Below the pieces are notes generated by a model that was given only the letters and a program-made list of their open reading frames with translations, was not told the origin of the DNA and did no database searches. The position numbers and the translations under genes were made by a program. From Mesostigma viride (Eukaryota > Streptophyta > Mesostigmatophyceae > Mesostigmatales > Mesostigmataceae): a stretch of DNA of 64,000 bases. The stretch covers positions 1,911,452-1,975,451 of the forward strand of contig RPFO01000017.1 in the NCBI GenBank assembly GCA_009746045.1, given 5' to 3'. Position 1 is the stretch's first letter, and each line of letters opens with the position of its first letter. Of this stretch, positions 1 to 12,361 are shown piece by piece.

Positions 1-525
1 GTCCTCATTGCGGACATGAGCAGCATATCCCACTCTGAAAATGGAACGCAGCATGCTGGTGACCGCGCCGTCCAGCTTGCGGGCCAGGTCGGCGGTGAGG
101 GTCCACGTCTCGGCTCCATACGTGAGAACGGGAAGGACGAGGACCTTGATTAACAGGTCCTGTTTCTCGATCTTGCCCAGGGGCTTGCGCCACAGGGCCC
201 GGTACTGGCGTAAAGCGTGCCATGCGAGCCTGGGAGATGCGATGGTCCACATCAACCTCGCAGCTGGGGAGCAGGCTGCCCAGCAGCTTAACTAACGCGG
301 TCCCGATACAGGACTCGAGAGCCGTCTAGGAGATAGAGGGGCGGCGGTGAGTTGGTGAGCCCAACCGCCAGGGCCTCTGTCTTCTTGCTGACCTCGATCC
401 AGCCCCACTGCACGGGCCTCGAGAGCCAGGCAGTCAAGCCATGTCTGCACGTGCTCAGCGTCCTCGAAGAGGGTGGTGTCGTCTGCGTAGATGATGTCAC
501 ACCATGTATTCCAGCATCTATGCAA
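1..525 (-). pseudogene. LINE ORF2 reverse transcriptase fragment (inverted 5' part of a LINE copy)
   Basis: Reading down the minus strand, the sequence gives the RT catalytic box IIYADDTTL near 490-460, then LEARAVGL and VSKKTEALAVG, which match the RT of the better copy at 24960-26175. Further down a second frame gives KIEKQDLLIKVLVLPVLTYG and AETWTLTADLARKLDG, the segment just C-terminal to the RT core. The change of frame shows at least one frameshift, so this is a dead copy. It runs off the left edge of the window. It abuts a plus-strand LINE 3' end starting at about 541, which is the arrangement expected of a 5' inversion made during target-primed reverse transcription. The family was not named beyond non-LTR retrotransposon; the RT assignment is firm. 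Confidence 0.8.
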
Positions 526-540
526 AGTTTCCCTTAATTG

Positions 541-1095
541 GTCTGGCCGGCCCCCAGCGGCTTGGCCAACCAGGTCGGCACATCCTGACCTGGCCCTAAG
601 GACATAATTCCTAGAAAACTAGGTAAACCTGCCATGAACTACGTACGCCCAGATGTTGCTGGCCGACCTAGTGGTCCCAGCTCAGTTTGAACACCGCATT
701 CACTCCCTCTCTCTTCTTTGAACTGCTATGCACTGAAAACAAAAAGAGGTGGCAGAAGATTGTCCAGGCTCACACGCCAGCCCCTGTGGGCAAGCCCCCT
801 CCCCCCAAGCGGAAGGGGCGCTTTGCTGAGTAGTGTAGTTAGGATTTTCTAGACTAGATAGCTTAGTGTTAGGTTAGTTCGATTACGCGGCTTCGCCCAC
901 CCCCACCCATCCAGCAAGGAATATTAATTAATTCATTAATTTAATAGACACGTGACTGCGTCACGTGAGCATAAGTCCTCAGTGGGAGGGGAACATGGGA
1001 TGGAATGGATGGTGCAAGGAATATGTGCTACATGATCTCCCAACGGAGTCATCTTATAATTTTTATCGATGTATTAAATTATATTAATTTAATGC
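541..1095 (+). mobile_element. LINE 3' end: ORF2 C-terminus plus 3' UTR
   Basis: This segment matches the C-terminal ORF2 end and 3' UTR of the copies at 30616-31150 and 22535-24815. In the best copy the protein reads FVGHLARTSQVDTDLGLAGP, later VVPAPFEHRIQSLSLAWTAM, and ends KRKGRLAE-stop. Here the same stretch carries several small indels, and coding ends with CGCTTTGCTGAGTAG near 830. The UTR then leads to GTGCTACATGATCTCCCAAC (1026-1045) and an AT-rich tail, which is the 3' terminus shared by all LINEs in this window. Decayed and not functional. Confidence 0.75.
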
Positions 1096-1380
1096 AAAGT
1101 TGCGGACATGGAGTGGAAGATGATCATGGCTAAGCAATGGCTAGGGCATGATGGCGTCTCAGCAGAGAGTGGCTGTCTGCATGGGCAAAGCATGGCTGAC
1201 TCATAGCGGATGCAGTATTCAGGCTGCCCCATGGTCCAGAGCCCACAACAGATAGGCTTGGAACACATTTAGAGGCGCCGGTTTTGGGAGAATATAAAGG
1301 CCTCTCCCAGAGCATGAGGGAGGAAATGCGGTGTCCAAACTGGGCTGGGACGACTAGGTCGGCGCCAGCATGCAACTGAC
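1096..1380 (-). mobile_element. Mixed LINE scraps (ORF1-type 3' UTR piece and ORF2 C-terminal piece)
   Basis: About 1105-1195 resembles, in inverse orientation, the 3' UTR of the ORF1-only element (30360-30440) and also 17080-17160. About 1300-1375 on the minus strand encodes VVPAQFGHRISSL, the ORF2 C-terminal box seen at 541-1095. Both are short and broken. Confidence 0.5.
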
Positions 1381-1411
1381 TGGTATGAAGTGAGACAACT
1401 ATATGACTAGT

Positions 1412-2090
1412 TCACACTAGCTCTACAAACAGGTCGTGGACCGGCTGGATCGCGTAGTATCTCCGCACATCTGAACCCTGTGATGCCAGATCTCCTTTGC
1501 GGCCGTTACGAGCTTGGCACTGGATTCGTTGTCCACATCGTCGCGTCGCTGCAGCAACACGATGTTTTCTGGCATACGCGGGCTTTTGGTTCCCGCCGCA
1601 CATGTGAAAGTGCTGTCCTCCGGCTTTTTGCCTTTGCACCGTGTGCAGTTCTTGGACGTTTGGAATCATGGCATGGCTAACCTAATGACTGACTAGCTAG
1701 ACCTTTTCAGTGGTTTTCCATTTGCGGGTATTTCCTCGTAAATGGTGGGAGAGCGATCGCAGCAATGGTGCTCACCACTAGACACTCCCGGCCAGTTAGG
1801 CTCGAAACACACGCCCTGATCAAGCATGCTGTTTCCGGGCCCACCGTCTAGGTTATCTAGTCGCTCTACACGTAAGCCAGCCATAATTTCAATGCACAAG
1901 GCTACACATTTTCATCACCATTCATCTTCATCATCCTGAACGACTCGAACTCGCGGACAAGATAACGGCAGGCTCGAGCTACCATGGTCCGGATTCTCCC
2001 GATTTCTGGCCTGCGCTGGTTGTCTCCTTGATATGACTAGTATCGCGCAGGCCAGTATGACTAGTATGACTGGTATAGTTCATGGCAGGT
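1412..2090 (+). repeat. Dispersed repeat R1, copy a
   Basis: Two blocks of this stretch recur. The first, around 1420-1680, is shared with 5265-5460. The second, around 1700-2040, is shared with 5455-6160, 31320-31660 and 35296-35725, and includes GGTGGGAGAGCGATCGCAGC and a conserved right end reading CTGGCCTGCGCTGGTTGTCT. The blocks hold no convincing protein. The class is unknown; the sharp right terminus suggests a non-autonomous element. Confidence 0.55.
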
Positions 2091-2630
2091 TTACCAACCT
2101 TTTCTTAATTAATTAATCAGTGTAAATTTATTGGGTAAACGTGGTGTAAGCATCTCGATCCTGTGTTAAATACAAAAGGAATCAGGAGGTTAGGATTGGT
2201 CTGGCAGAGATCAATTTTACCTGAGTCATGATGTTTCAATTGCACCTATGCAAATAAGTCGATCATGAACATTTGTCCATACCAGCGCGCAAGCACTCGA
2301 CCACAAAACAGAATGGATTGCCACAGCAGTTGCATCATGCATGGGAACGTGGGTGTTATGCATGCCTGTTGTATCATAATCGGTGACGACACAATCGGTG
2401 GATGCATGCTGAGGCTCGACTCTTATATACTGAAAAACCTTGACTGTTCATTGGTTCAACCTTGACTGTTCATAAAAATGTGGATTTTGACAGCCATGCC
2501 ACATGTTCGTAGGCCGGATGTGCACACCATGCTATCGAGAGAGAGGTGCCTCCACATGTTATCTCACAGACCAGTTGACAGTCCATGTACACCATGGTAT
2601 GGTGAAAATAGGAACCGCTTGTCATCCCCA

Positions 2631-5600
2631 TCACAGCGCTCGTCTCTTGCGAGCCGCGTTCATGTATGGCCGGACCACCCATTCGAGCTCCGCTTCGGTT
2701 TGGTCGACCGTCCCCAGCTTGATCTGGATAGGCACCGAGGCAGGCATGAGGGCAACACCAAGGAAACCAATGAACACTTTGAGATAATTTGATACAAAGA
2801 AGTCCTCGTGGTCTAATGAGATCGACGAGCAACAGAGAGGTTGTGCAAAACAACGAGGTAGGCCAAACAACACAGTAGAGCTGGGTGTAAGGTTGACAAC
2901 GATGTAAGCCTATGAACCATCATGCTACTACTACATGTTTACAGCATACCATGTACTTGGATTGCACGAGATCTACCAGCCCGTGTCTCCCCCATGCCAC
3001 CTGCCTGAAACCCCCACGTACCTGGTAGAGCCGCATTTCGAACCTGGGACCAATCTGCAGGGGAGCAGGCAATAAACAGGCAGCATCGGCAGAATGAAAA
3101 AGCAGCGAACCAAGCGGACTCCGGTCAGCCATCTACCCAAGTGCATCACAGGCATCCCAACTCACAAACACTGGGGTACGCGACATCACAAACAAATGCA
3201 CCGATGGAGACTGCCAAAGGAAGGAGTATGCATATTTGTCTCCCCACAACCATCAACAGCAGCAAAAACAACCTAGGCGAAATAAGAACAAAATGTATTC
3301 TTCTTTGGATTGCATCCACCGGTCGGATGATCCGCTTCTTCTCTTGATGCAGGGTAATGATAGTCAAAACAGGGGCGCCTTCCCAGGCCTACATTGGCAG
3401 ATGAAGCTCCACATGGCTGGCAGTTGCTCAAGGCACAGCCCTGTCTGGGTCCCCCACTTCGCCCTCTCACGTTGCGACGGAAAGGCCACCCCCACGACTT
3501 GATACCAGGACAGGCTTGCTGCCTTGTCATGTCTGACCATGCAAAATAGGAACACTGCGTCCCATGCCAAACAGGCGTCCTCCGCGCTCAATGCGGTGTC
3601 TATGCTGCCCCACCCACGAGACCGCAGTCTTACTTATCTCTCATCAACCCTGCTCCCTTGGCGCACAACGAGCTAGCGCCTACCAGAATAGCCACGCCGC
3701 CCTCCTACCGAGTGCATGTGTTATGTCGGTCTTGCACCCAAAATCTATATCCCATTGCCTGTCCGGTCAACAGAGAGCCGCAGCACCAAATTTCAACGAA
3801 GTTAACTAGATTATGCCAAGTAAATGCAAATGTTTTCCATGTGGCGGTCACAACACAACACCCCCATCCCTTTCCCCTCTAAAATAAAGAAAATCTAAAG
3901 AAGGTGGCCTTTCCTTGCGTATCAAACGGCAACGTGTCAATGGGAATGCAAATGAAGAGCGGACGTGTCGTTTACTGATCTCACCTTTTATTCATGCTGC
4001 TATGGATTTAGACAGCCTCATTACTCATTTGTATCAAGGAGAAAACCAGCGCACGTAGGCCTCACGGGCGAGACCGCCTGCACGTGCATGTCTCTCGGAC
4101 CAAGGCCACGACAACGTGGCTCTCAGGGATTCCGGCAGGTGCTATATCGTGCGGGATGCTTATAATTATATAATCATGAAGGCTGCCCTTGTTCATGGAA
4201 TCTCTTATCTTGTTGATAACAACTTCATTTGTTTTGCGGGAGACGTATATTAACAAGCTATTGGCATTCCTATGGGCACTAACTGGGCCGTGAACCTTCC
4301 AAACCTATATCTACGACTATACACCTATGAGCTGGCATTCATGAAGAACCTAACTGCCTCAAATGACGATGTTCTCATCAGGAGTTTTATCCACACATGT
4401 CGATACATTGGTGATGTGATTGCTTTCGACAACCCTGACTTTGAAACACATTTGTACATCACAACTGGTCTCCCTGGTACCTACCCGCAGGCGTCCCTCA
4501 CATTGAAGCTCACGTCGGAGAATACTAGTTGCCATTACCTCGATCTTAACATTACGCATAACAAGAAGAGGTGTCTATGATAAGCGCAAGGATCCTAAAT
4601 ATCAGCAAATTCCTTTTATTCTCTGCCCCGATACACCGTCCGCATTAGTAGTTTATATTTATGGGTCAATTTTTGCCGTATTTGCATTACGAATAACCCT
4701 GGATTGTTTGTTGGGAGCCAGTTAGAGTCCCGGGTTCTATATTATTTAATCAAAACCTTTTGTTTGTTTGTTTGTCCTGCAGCCGTTCAAGGTACATGGG
4801 TACTTATTTAATTAATAAATTTCTTTTGTTTGTTTGGTAGATATCGTACACGCCGTCCCCAATTCGGCCGGCAATCCGCCCACAAGAGTTAATTAATTTA
4901 ATTTTGTTTGTTTGTTTGTTTAGTCCAGTCCTCAGCCCCCGGAGTTAATTAATTAATTTTCTTTTGTTTGTTTCCTGGTTTTCAGCCAGAACATTTTCCA
5001 GAAGCTAATTATTTATTTAAAACTACTAATGCGGACGGTGTATTCACCGTCTCCTTTCCCACACAGCACAATATGGTGTTGTTCTTAGTCAGTTGCTTCG
5101 TTTTCCCCGTCATTGTTCTTATCGTGTCGATTTCATCACAACTCTTGTTGAACTCTTGCATTGTTTGTTGGTCAAAGACTATGACCGATCGAGACATTAT
5201 GCTCTGACCAGTCCGGTGTTTTCTGCAACGACACCCACATCTATTCGGTGCTGCCCCTTGCACAAGCTCTACAAACAGGTCGTGGACCGGCTGGATCGCG
5301 TAGTATCTCCGAGCATCTGAACCCTGTGATGCCAGATCTACTTTGCGACCTTTCCGAGCTTGGCACTGGATTCGTTGTCCCCACCGTCGCGTCGCTACAG
5401 AATACATGATGTTTTCTGGCATACGTGGGTGTTTGGTTCACGCCGCACATTGCAAAAGATGTTTTCAGTGGTTTTCCATTTGCCGGTATCTCCTCGTACA
5501 TGGTGGGAGAACGATCGCAGCATTGTTGCTCACCACTAGACGCTCCTGGCCAGATAGGCTCAAAACACACGCCCTGATCACGCACGATGTTTCCGGCCCC

Positions 5601-8600
5601 ACCGTCTAGGTCATATAGGGGCTTTCCACATTTGCTGCTGTCCAGGCGCGAATTGGGAGGACTCGGATTGGTCCGGGCCGGAAAAATAGGTCCGATGTTT
5701 AATCGGCGCAGCGAAATAGCGGTGAATTGATCGGGACCTCCTTTCCACAACCAGATCCGATCCGTCCACCCTGGCCCTGGCCCCGCCGGTTTTTACAACT
5801 CGACCTACCTTTCTTGACCCTAATTCTGATCGGAACTGGCCGGAGCTGCTTTTTTGCAGTTCCGGGAGTTCCACGCCAGTTCCGGTCGAAATCAGACGTC
5901 GCGACCTAATTGGACAGTCAAGTGTGGAAACCTAGTTCCAAAACCGGCCGAATTAGGACCCTCGCTGCCCGGAACTGACGAATGTGGAAAGGGCCCTAGT
6001 CGCTCTTAAAGTTTGCAAGCCATAATTTCAACGAACAAGGCTACACATTTCCATCTCCATTCATGATCCATCATCCTGAACGACTCGTGTAAGATAACAG
6101 CAGGCTCGAGCTACCATGGTCCGGATTCTCCCGATTTCTGGCCTTCGATGATTGTCTCATTGATAATCAGCCACAACACCCGCCTACTTTCCCCCCAGCC
6201 CCAGGCAAATATCACCCCAATGGGGCCACATTCCTCCTTCCACCCCAGAAGTACCAAATGTGATGGACCACATACCTCCTTGAGCTCCAGCGACTTGCTT
6301 CCCTTTGGCATCTCGTACGTGTGGTGGCGGAACGACACAAAGTCATTCTGGTTGGCAAACGTGACCACGCGCTTGCTGTCCGGCTTGGGCACGGGGAACA
6401 GGTGCTTCAGAATGTTGGACGTGCGCACGCCCAGCTGCGGGGACATACAAATATTTAAAAAAGGGCATGAAAAGAAAGGGTATATAAATACGTGTAAGTT
6501 GCGACAAATTCATGCGCACGCTCAGGTACGGTGACACACAAGCAGGCAAGCGCATGTGGTCGAGTCAAGGGCATGAATGGGAACAAAAGTACAGTGCACA
6601 AAAGCAAGAATAGGGAATGCTCACTAATGCTACGAGCATGTGGGATACGAAGAAACCGACAGTAATTTATATGCCGGGCTAAGGGATAGTTTCATCTTCA
6701 GCTGGAGTAACCAAAAGAGACCAAACGCATCACAATAGAAGCTAGCCCAAAATGCGCATCCAGCAGCGGCAAGATCGACCACCTGGCTGTTTCCAAAGGC
6801 TATATGCATGGGGTCCTGCACAACACACATGAGATGAGCCCACCCCACAGAACGCAGCCGGCAGCAGCCGAGCGGCCCACGCAAGGCTCGCTTGCAGTAC
6901 CAGCGGAGACCATCGGGCAAACATGAACACGCTACCCTTCGGGCACATACAACATCGGTTACCGGGTCAAGGCCTCAGCCGAACGAAAAGGGTGTGACAG
7001 TAGCAGTTTCTCAACCGGCACTCCTAACGCTGCGGAATTGGTCACGCGCCGCGGACTTAGCTTCTGCTGCTGGCTAGGAACCAACAGATATTCACACAAA
7101 TGCACACACACGCGCACATACAAAGTCATAGGCACTCAGATAGATACACACATACAAAACTATAATACTAATGATCATAGCATAGTAATAGTTAGGTGAA
7201 TACCGTACGGAATCCTGTTGCTCCTCGGCACAAAGGTTCCGCACAATATTACCAGCAACAACCACTCGCTGGTCACCTAAGCTTATTGCACAATAAACCT
7301 AGGGCACCAGCGGATGGTTATTGCTGGTAATAAGGTACGCAGCCTTTAGGCCGAGTGGCAAAAGGATTCCGTACATTACTATGGTGACGGTAAAAAGACG
7401 TGAGGCTCACCTTGGACTTGAAGTTGTCGAAGATGAGGTGGGGGTACACCTCGGACATGGTCCCCACCGTCTTCTTGTCCTGGATGTCGTGCCGCAGCAC
7501 CACGTTCAGCAGGCCAAAGTAGGCGGTCGGGCCGTAGGGCAGGTGGCACACGATGAGGCCGTCGGGCTCCCCCCTGTGTTCGTGCAGCATCACAATGTCC
7601 GTGAAGTCGCTGCTGCGGCATGCCTCCACGATCTGGCTGATGACCTGGCGGGGCATGCCGTACCGCGGCATGGCCGGGTGGCGGGGCAGGGCGGGGCGGA
7701 TGCAGGTAGCCAGGGTGTGGGTGGCAGCAGGGTGTGGAGTGGGCCGGTAACGGGTGGCCGAGAGGGGCACAGTTGAATCGTTAATCACGAGGTAATCACA
7801 AGGTAATCACAAGGTAATCACAATGTAATCACAAGGTAATCACAAGGTAATCGCAAGGTAATCACAAGGTCATCACAAGGTAATCACAAGGTAATCACAA
7901 GGTAATCACAATGTAATCACAAGGTAATCACAAGGTAATCGCAATGTAATCACAAGGTAATCACAAGGTAATCACAAGGTAATCACAATGTAATCACAAG
8001 GTAATCACAAGGTAATCGCAATGTAATCACAAGGTCATGGAGCAAAAGGGCGTGAGTTGCATTAATGCCACGCTTCCCTACACCAACCGATGGATGACAC
8101 CATTGAACATACCATACCCATTGACTTAGATCATGGAAAAATGAAGTGGGAAGGCACGCACAGGTGTCCATTACAAGGCACGGTAGGTGGCCTGTCACAC
8201 CTCGGCTTGTAACACATTCATGGCGAGTCGGATTGCGTGCACGCTGAGCGGGCGGATTTGCCACGCATGGGGGTGCCCTAAAGTGCCGCATACGATAGGG
8301 TCCGGATGCGATCCGCCCCACGTCAAGCATCGGAGCTCCCGTCAAACCATCCCGTCAAGCATCGGAGCTCAGTGCACTTCCAGCCAGATTCCTCATCTGT
8401 CATCTCTCAATCGGGTTCCCCCCCCGTCCGACCCCCTTCGCACGCTAAAATAATGTTACTGAAACTACTGTTGAAGTTATGCGACCCTCTTTGTTGGTTT
8501 CTCCTTCCCGATTCCTTCACGTCCATCATCCACCACGTGCCGTCGGCACTCAGCATCGACCCCTAGTTGCTACCCCCTATCTGCATATCGTAACTTTGAG

Positions 8601-11600
8601 CACTTTGTAGGGTCGAATAGTGACTTTTGGGACGAAATTACGCGAGCTACCCTTAAGGAGCTCGGTTTACGAATGTAGATGGGAAAGGTGGCAGGCGTCG
8701 TTGTGCATTTATGCCCACCTGGTTTCCGCGGTTGACCCTCTGCGCGTTGGGGAACATGAGCTTCATCTCCTGTCGAGGGGGAAGTGTACGAGAGAGGGTG
8801 ATCCATGGCGGCATAACCACGGCAACAAGGTGAGGAGGCGACATAATCACAAGCAGACGTATCTATTTAAATATTCCCTATTTAACCATACCCAAATAGA
8901 TATCAACGCCCGTACGCGCTAGAGAGGCCACGTGATGTACTGGAATGTAATCTAGGCCTGTCTGGGACTCTGGGTGACTGGGTCAAACACGCACGGCATT
9001 ATCCAGCCATGCTGACGCTCCTGCAGACATCCGTAGAAAGTGTGACCGAGGAGTACAGGGGAAATGGACGCCGCCTCACTGCTCGCAAGCCACGGAGCCT
9101 TACCCTTGCGCACGTCACCAGCAGCAGTCACGCACAAACCACAGATAACCTTGCAGTTTACCACTTGCATCTGCTATCATCGCCGGGCGAAGGTCGCCGG
9201 CCGATGACAGAAGCTGCTGACATCAGCACATCCCTGCTGGCAGACGACGAACCGGCGCCCTACAACCAGCCATCCATCCAGGCGGGCTACAATTTACCTG
9301 AGCGGCCTAAAACTGCCGAACTGTGCACGCACAGCATACAGCTTAGACGAGCAGATCAATAAAAAACGCAGCCCGTGCCTTGTACGTCGCAACAAACCCT
9401 AGATACGCTAGGTTGACCCGGACCACATCATGAGCCAACGGTCACGTCACACGTGTGGTCAAGGTTCTGATGTGGCCCAGCCATGCATCTGCACGTGCAT
9501 GGGCCATGGAGAGTACGCACGGTGCAACTCATTTTTCCTACCGTGCGGCGCCCACCTGTGCAAGCGTGCGTGCACATGGGCACAGGAACGCGTGCGGCGC
9601 CCACCTTGGCAAACTGGATGAGGCGTGAGCTGGGGTCCCTGGACGTGGTGATGAGCACTTTTGGGTCCGCCTCGCCCGCGCGCGCGTACTCGTCATCCAC
9701 ATGCGTCTTGGGCACTGCGCGCCCACGCCGCCATGCCATCATGAATGGACAGTCAATTAACACAGGGGCCGTGCCACCATGCAGCCGTGCCACGACTTGA
9801 CACCATGCCACCATGGAGCCATGCTACACTTGGTTCATCGACGTCCCAAGCCGGTGCCCTCGAAACCAACATTCCACATCCGTTCGTGTCCATGCACCAA
9901 GAGCTGCCAGCGCTTGTATCCCCACACAACTGAGGAGATGGCGTTGTGTGCTGGGGGACCTGTCTCCGCGGGAGCCATGGCACCGTGCCATTATCAACGT
10001 CTGCAGCACTCTTTCTGTAGAAAACTTTCTGCAGTATTCTTTCTGTACTATCCTTTCTGTACCATGCTCTTTGCAGTACTCTTTATTAATTAGCACTAAG
10101 TACTCTTTATGCCGAAGTCTATCTGTAGTATCTTTCTGTGCTACTCTGCGCTATTCTTTCTGCAGTGTTCTTATGACCGTTGCAAGGGCCGCACAAGCCA
10201 TGCACCATGGGCACCAGAGTGAACAGGAACGTTGGCCCACACAGCGCCACACCATGCGTGCAAACCTGTGACGACGGTGATGCCCTATGCACATGGCGAC
10301 CAACACGTCCTATCCACATGCCCCATGACCGCAACCATGGGGTTGGTTTTCCATCCCATGGGTGCAACCACGAGGCTATGCCCTGCAGATGAAGATAATT
10401 TCAATTATGAAAATGACCATGATTACATTATCAAGGCCTTGACATTTACCATCCACCGCACCCACCCGTTGTTTCCAATAGCGCAACCACACCCATGCCC
10501 GGGTTGCACGGTTACCCACCCAGGCCATGGACAGCTGCCCACCGCCATCCAAGCAGACATGTGGCTCATCAGGGTGCTGCCATGAAAGCTAGCATTTGTC
10601 ACATAGTTGAAAATTAAAAAACACTCCAGGGCAGGAAGGCGCACACATGGGATGGGAGGTGCACCCACACATGCGCCGAGAGGGACTATCGATGCGGCAC
10701 CTGCACACGGTGTATACCCTGGACACGTGTGCATGATGGCATCCTCCCGTGACCTGCTACGGCCACAGGCCCACACGAGCGACAGCCACCGCCCCGCCTC
10801 ATCACATCACCTTGTCCGCGTTACCTCATCCGCACCCTACCTCAACTGCGCCAACCCAGCCCGACCCCGCCCTACCCACAGCACCCGTGGGCTTTGGCTG
10901 GCCTTTCATGATAGCTGTTGACACGACTCGTGGCTGGCCTTTCATGATAGCTGTTGACACGACTCGTGGTGATTCACCGCAGAGGAAAAGGCCTCCCGCA
11001 GTCTAAAAAGTGCAATGGACACCGTGCAGCGTATACTGTGCAGCGTATACTGTGCAGCGTATACCAGTGCAGGGGGGTACCCGGCATCAACAGAAAGGTG
11101 ACCTTGTGGGCAACATCATCACCATGGTCCCTGCTCGCATGGACGAACACGTGATGGGGTCATTGGGGAAGGGCAGGCGGTCTTACGAGTGCGCTTCGCA
11201 GAATAGAGTGGGGGTGCGGGGGGGAGGTCTTTCCTCACAGGCTTGGCACTGACACTATTCGACGGTCCACTGTTCGGTGCACTATGGACGGTCCAATGTG
11301 GGAGTGCTGAGGTGGGAGAGAGCAGAGCAGCGGTGAGAGATGGTCGGTGTCATCCCTTGCATGGGTGGTGCTGGGTGGACAAGCGTCCATTTCAGTGTCA
11401 GGGAGCTATTCTGACAGGTACCTTGTGGGGTAGGCGACTTGGGGAGGGAGGTAATCACGTTGTGAGGATGGGGGGGGGGGGGGGGGGGGGGGGGGGGGAA
11501 CAGAGTCACAGTCCGCACTTCGTTTTTCTTAACAAGGACACACCAAGAGGGGAAGGGGGAGAAAGATGAGCATAGTGTTTTCCTTACCCGCTGTCTGGGC

Positions 11601-12361
11601 ATCTTCCAGCTCAATCTCATGCTGTAGGGCCGAAACCTCTTGCCGGATCTCAGTCGGTATAGGCTTCCCCTCTGGCACGCAAGGCAGCAAGTTCCCAGAG
11701 TGCGTTTTGAAGAGTTTAAGTCCGCTCAGCATACGGGAAATAGGGAGAGCCCGGGACACAGGGAGGGAAGACAACACAGGACTGAAAACCCATCCCTTTT
11801 CGCTGCTGAAAAGTGGATTTGAACCATGAAAAATTATTCGCAAACAGTAGTGGTTTGTCCAAGTTTATATTCACACAAGCAAGCTTGGTCAAACACGCTT
11901 GCTCGCGGCTACGCCCAACAATGGCGGTCGGCAGGAAAATATATCGAACACATCCATGCAGCCAGCATGGCAGTGAGGCCCCAAATAAAAAACTCTATCA
12001 TTATTCAGCGCCCGAAGTAGTTAAACATTTGGCAAAATCCAGGTAATCCAGACGCACAAAGTGATATACATGTACGAGGAGGCACAGTAAACGCATTACA
12101 CCAGACACTGTAGTAATGCTCGTGTTGACGATGCTATACAAACATTACGCTCTACAAATCCCCGCAGCTGTACAGATAGTCTCGCACTACCTAGCTCCTT
12201 ACAGAGATATGACGACAAGACACTGGGCGGCATGGAACGGGAATTTTACCTTCTAATGCCTGCCGCAGCTTCCGCTTTCTTTCGTAGACTGCCCTTTCTT
12301 TATCTTCCAATCCTTTTCTATAAAGATATTCACGGCGTAGGCGGGTATTTCGACGCAACAT
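2631..12361 (-). CDS. IMP4: IMP4, U3 small nucleolar ribonucleoprotein Brix-domain protein (8 exons)
   Basis: Exons on the minus strand: 12361-12250, 11671-11588, 9714-9605, 8769-8719, 7644-7411, 6434-6276, 3054-3022 and 2723-2631. All introns are GT-AG, the phases agree, and the product is 291 aa, the usual IMP4 length. IMP4 works with MPP10 and IMP3 in the U3 snoRNP of the nucleolar small-subunit processome, helping U3 pair with pre-rRNA for 18S maturation. The N-terminus is [20 protein letters not shown], a basic helix typical of IMP4. The Brix domain (about residues 80-275) contains [59 protein letters not shown] and [19 protein letters not shown], and the protein ends [13 protein letters not shown]. 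Introns are large (up to ~3.2 kb) and carry transposon debris. The gene diverges from PTH2. Intact as read; exon edges are inferred from homology and splice signals, without transcripts. Confidence 0.95.
4154..4580 (+). pseudogene. Reverse transcriptase remnant, Penelope-like (GIPMGT type), inside an IMP4 intron
   Basis: The plus strand encodes [11 protein letters not shown], then [20 protein letters not shown], an E-rich helix, and [20 protein letters not shown], ending near [11 protein letters not shown]. The GIPMGT motif followed by RYI.DV and a YLDL box is the palm of a reverse transcriptase of the type seen in Penelope-like elements. The catalytic box reads YIGD rather than YIDD, and an in-frame stop precedes the first block, so it is dead. 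No endonuclease domain was seen. The placement in Penelope rather than another RT class is an inference from motif style. Confidence 0.55.
4690..4985 (+). repeat. Serial (TTAA)n-(TTTG)n modules
   Basis: Four times within ~300 bp a TTAATTAAT-like run is followed by CTTTTGTTTGTTTG, each separated by 40-70 bp of unrelated sequence (near 4735, 4806, 4890 and 4946). It is not a simple tandem array because the spacers differ. Confidence 0.5.
5265..6160 (+). repeat. Dispersed repeat R1, copy b, interrupted by a MITE
   Basis: 5265-5615 and 5999-6160 match R1 copy a (1412-2090). The copy is split by the 379 bp element at 5618-5996. Its right end again reads towards CTGGCCT..GATTGTCTCATTGATA. Lies in IMP4 intron 6. 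Confidence 0.6.
5618..5996. mobile_element. 379 bp MITE with TA target duplication
   Basis: The ends are inverted repeats: left GGGGCTTTCCACATT, right (inverse) GGGCCCTTTCCACATT. TA flanks both sides (5616-5617 and 5997-5998). The uninterrupted site is visible in the R1 copy at 35296-35725, which reads GGTCATCTAGTCGCTCTT where this copy has the insert. No ORF; a non-autonomous DNA transposon. A TA duplication would fit Tc1/mariner-type families, but the termini alone do not settle this. Confidence 0.75.
7782..8037. repeat. 11 bp minisatellite in IMP4 intron 4
   Basis: About 23 head-to-tail copies of GGTAATCACAA with single-base variants (GGTAATCGCAA, TGTAATCACAA, GGTCATCACAA). It lies in the intron between exons 5 and 4. 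Confidence 0.9.
8038..8718. other. Remainder of IMP4 intron 4
   Basis: Apart from the minisatellite, no coding or repeat signal was recognised here. CATCGGAGCTC with its GTCAA prefix occurs twice close together (near 8326 and 8355), a local duplication. Confidence 0.4.
9715..11587. other. IMP4 intron 2: local duplications and a poly-G run
   Basis: No gene seen. A ~38 bp sequence containing TGGCCTTTCATGATAGCTGT is duplicated in tandem at about 10896-10970. TGTGCAGCGTATAC is repeated three times at about 11023-11062. A run of about 30 G occurs at 11469-11498. Confidence 0.6.

Noticed and set aside
7782-8037. Possible CRISPR-like array
   Set aside because: Head-to-tail 11 bp units without spacers, in a eukaryotic intron; an ordinary minisatellite.
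9009-9362. 117-codon plus-strand frame in IMP4 intron 3
   Set aside because: No domain, antisense to a supported gene and within its intron.
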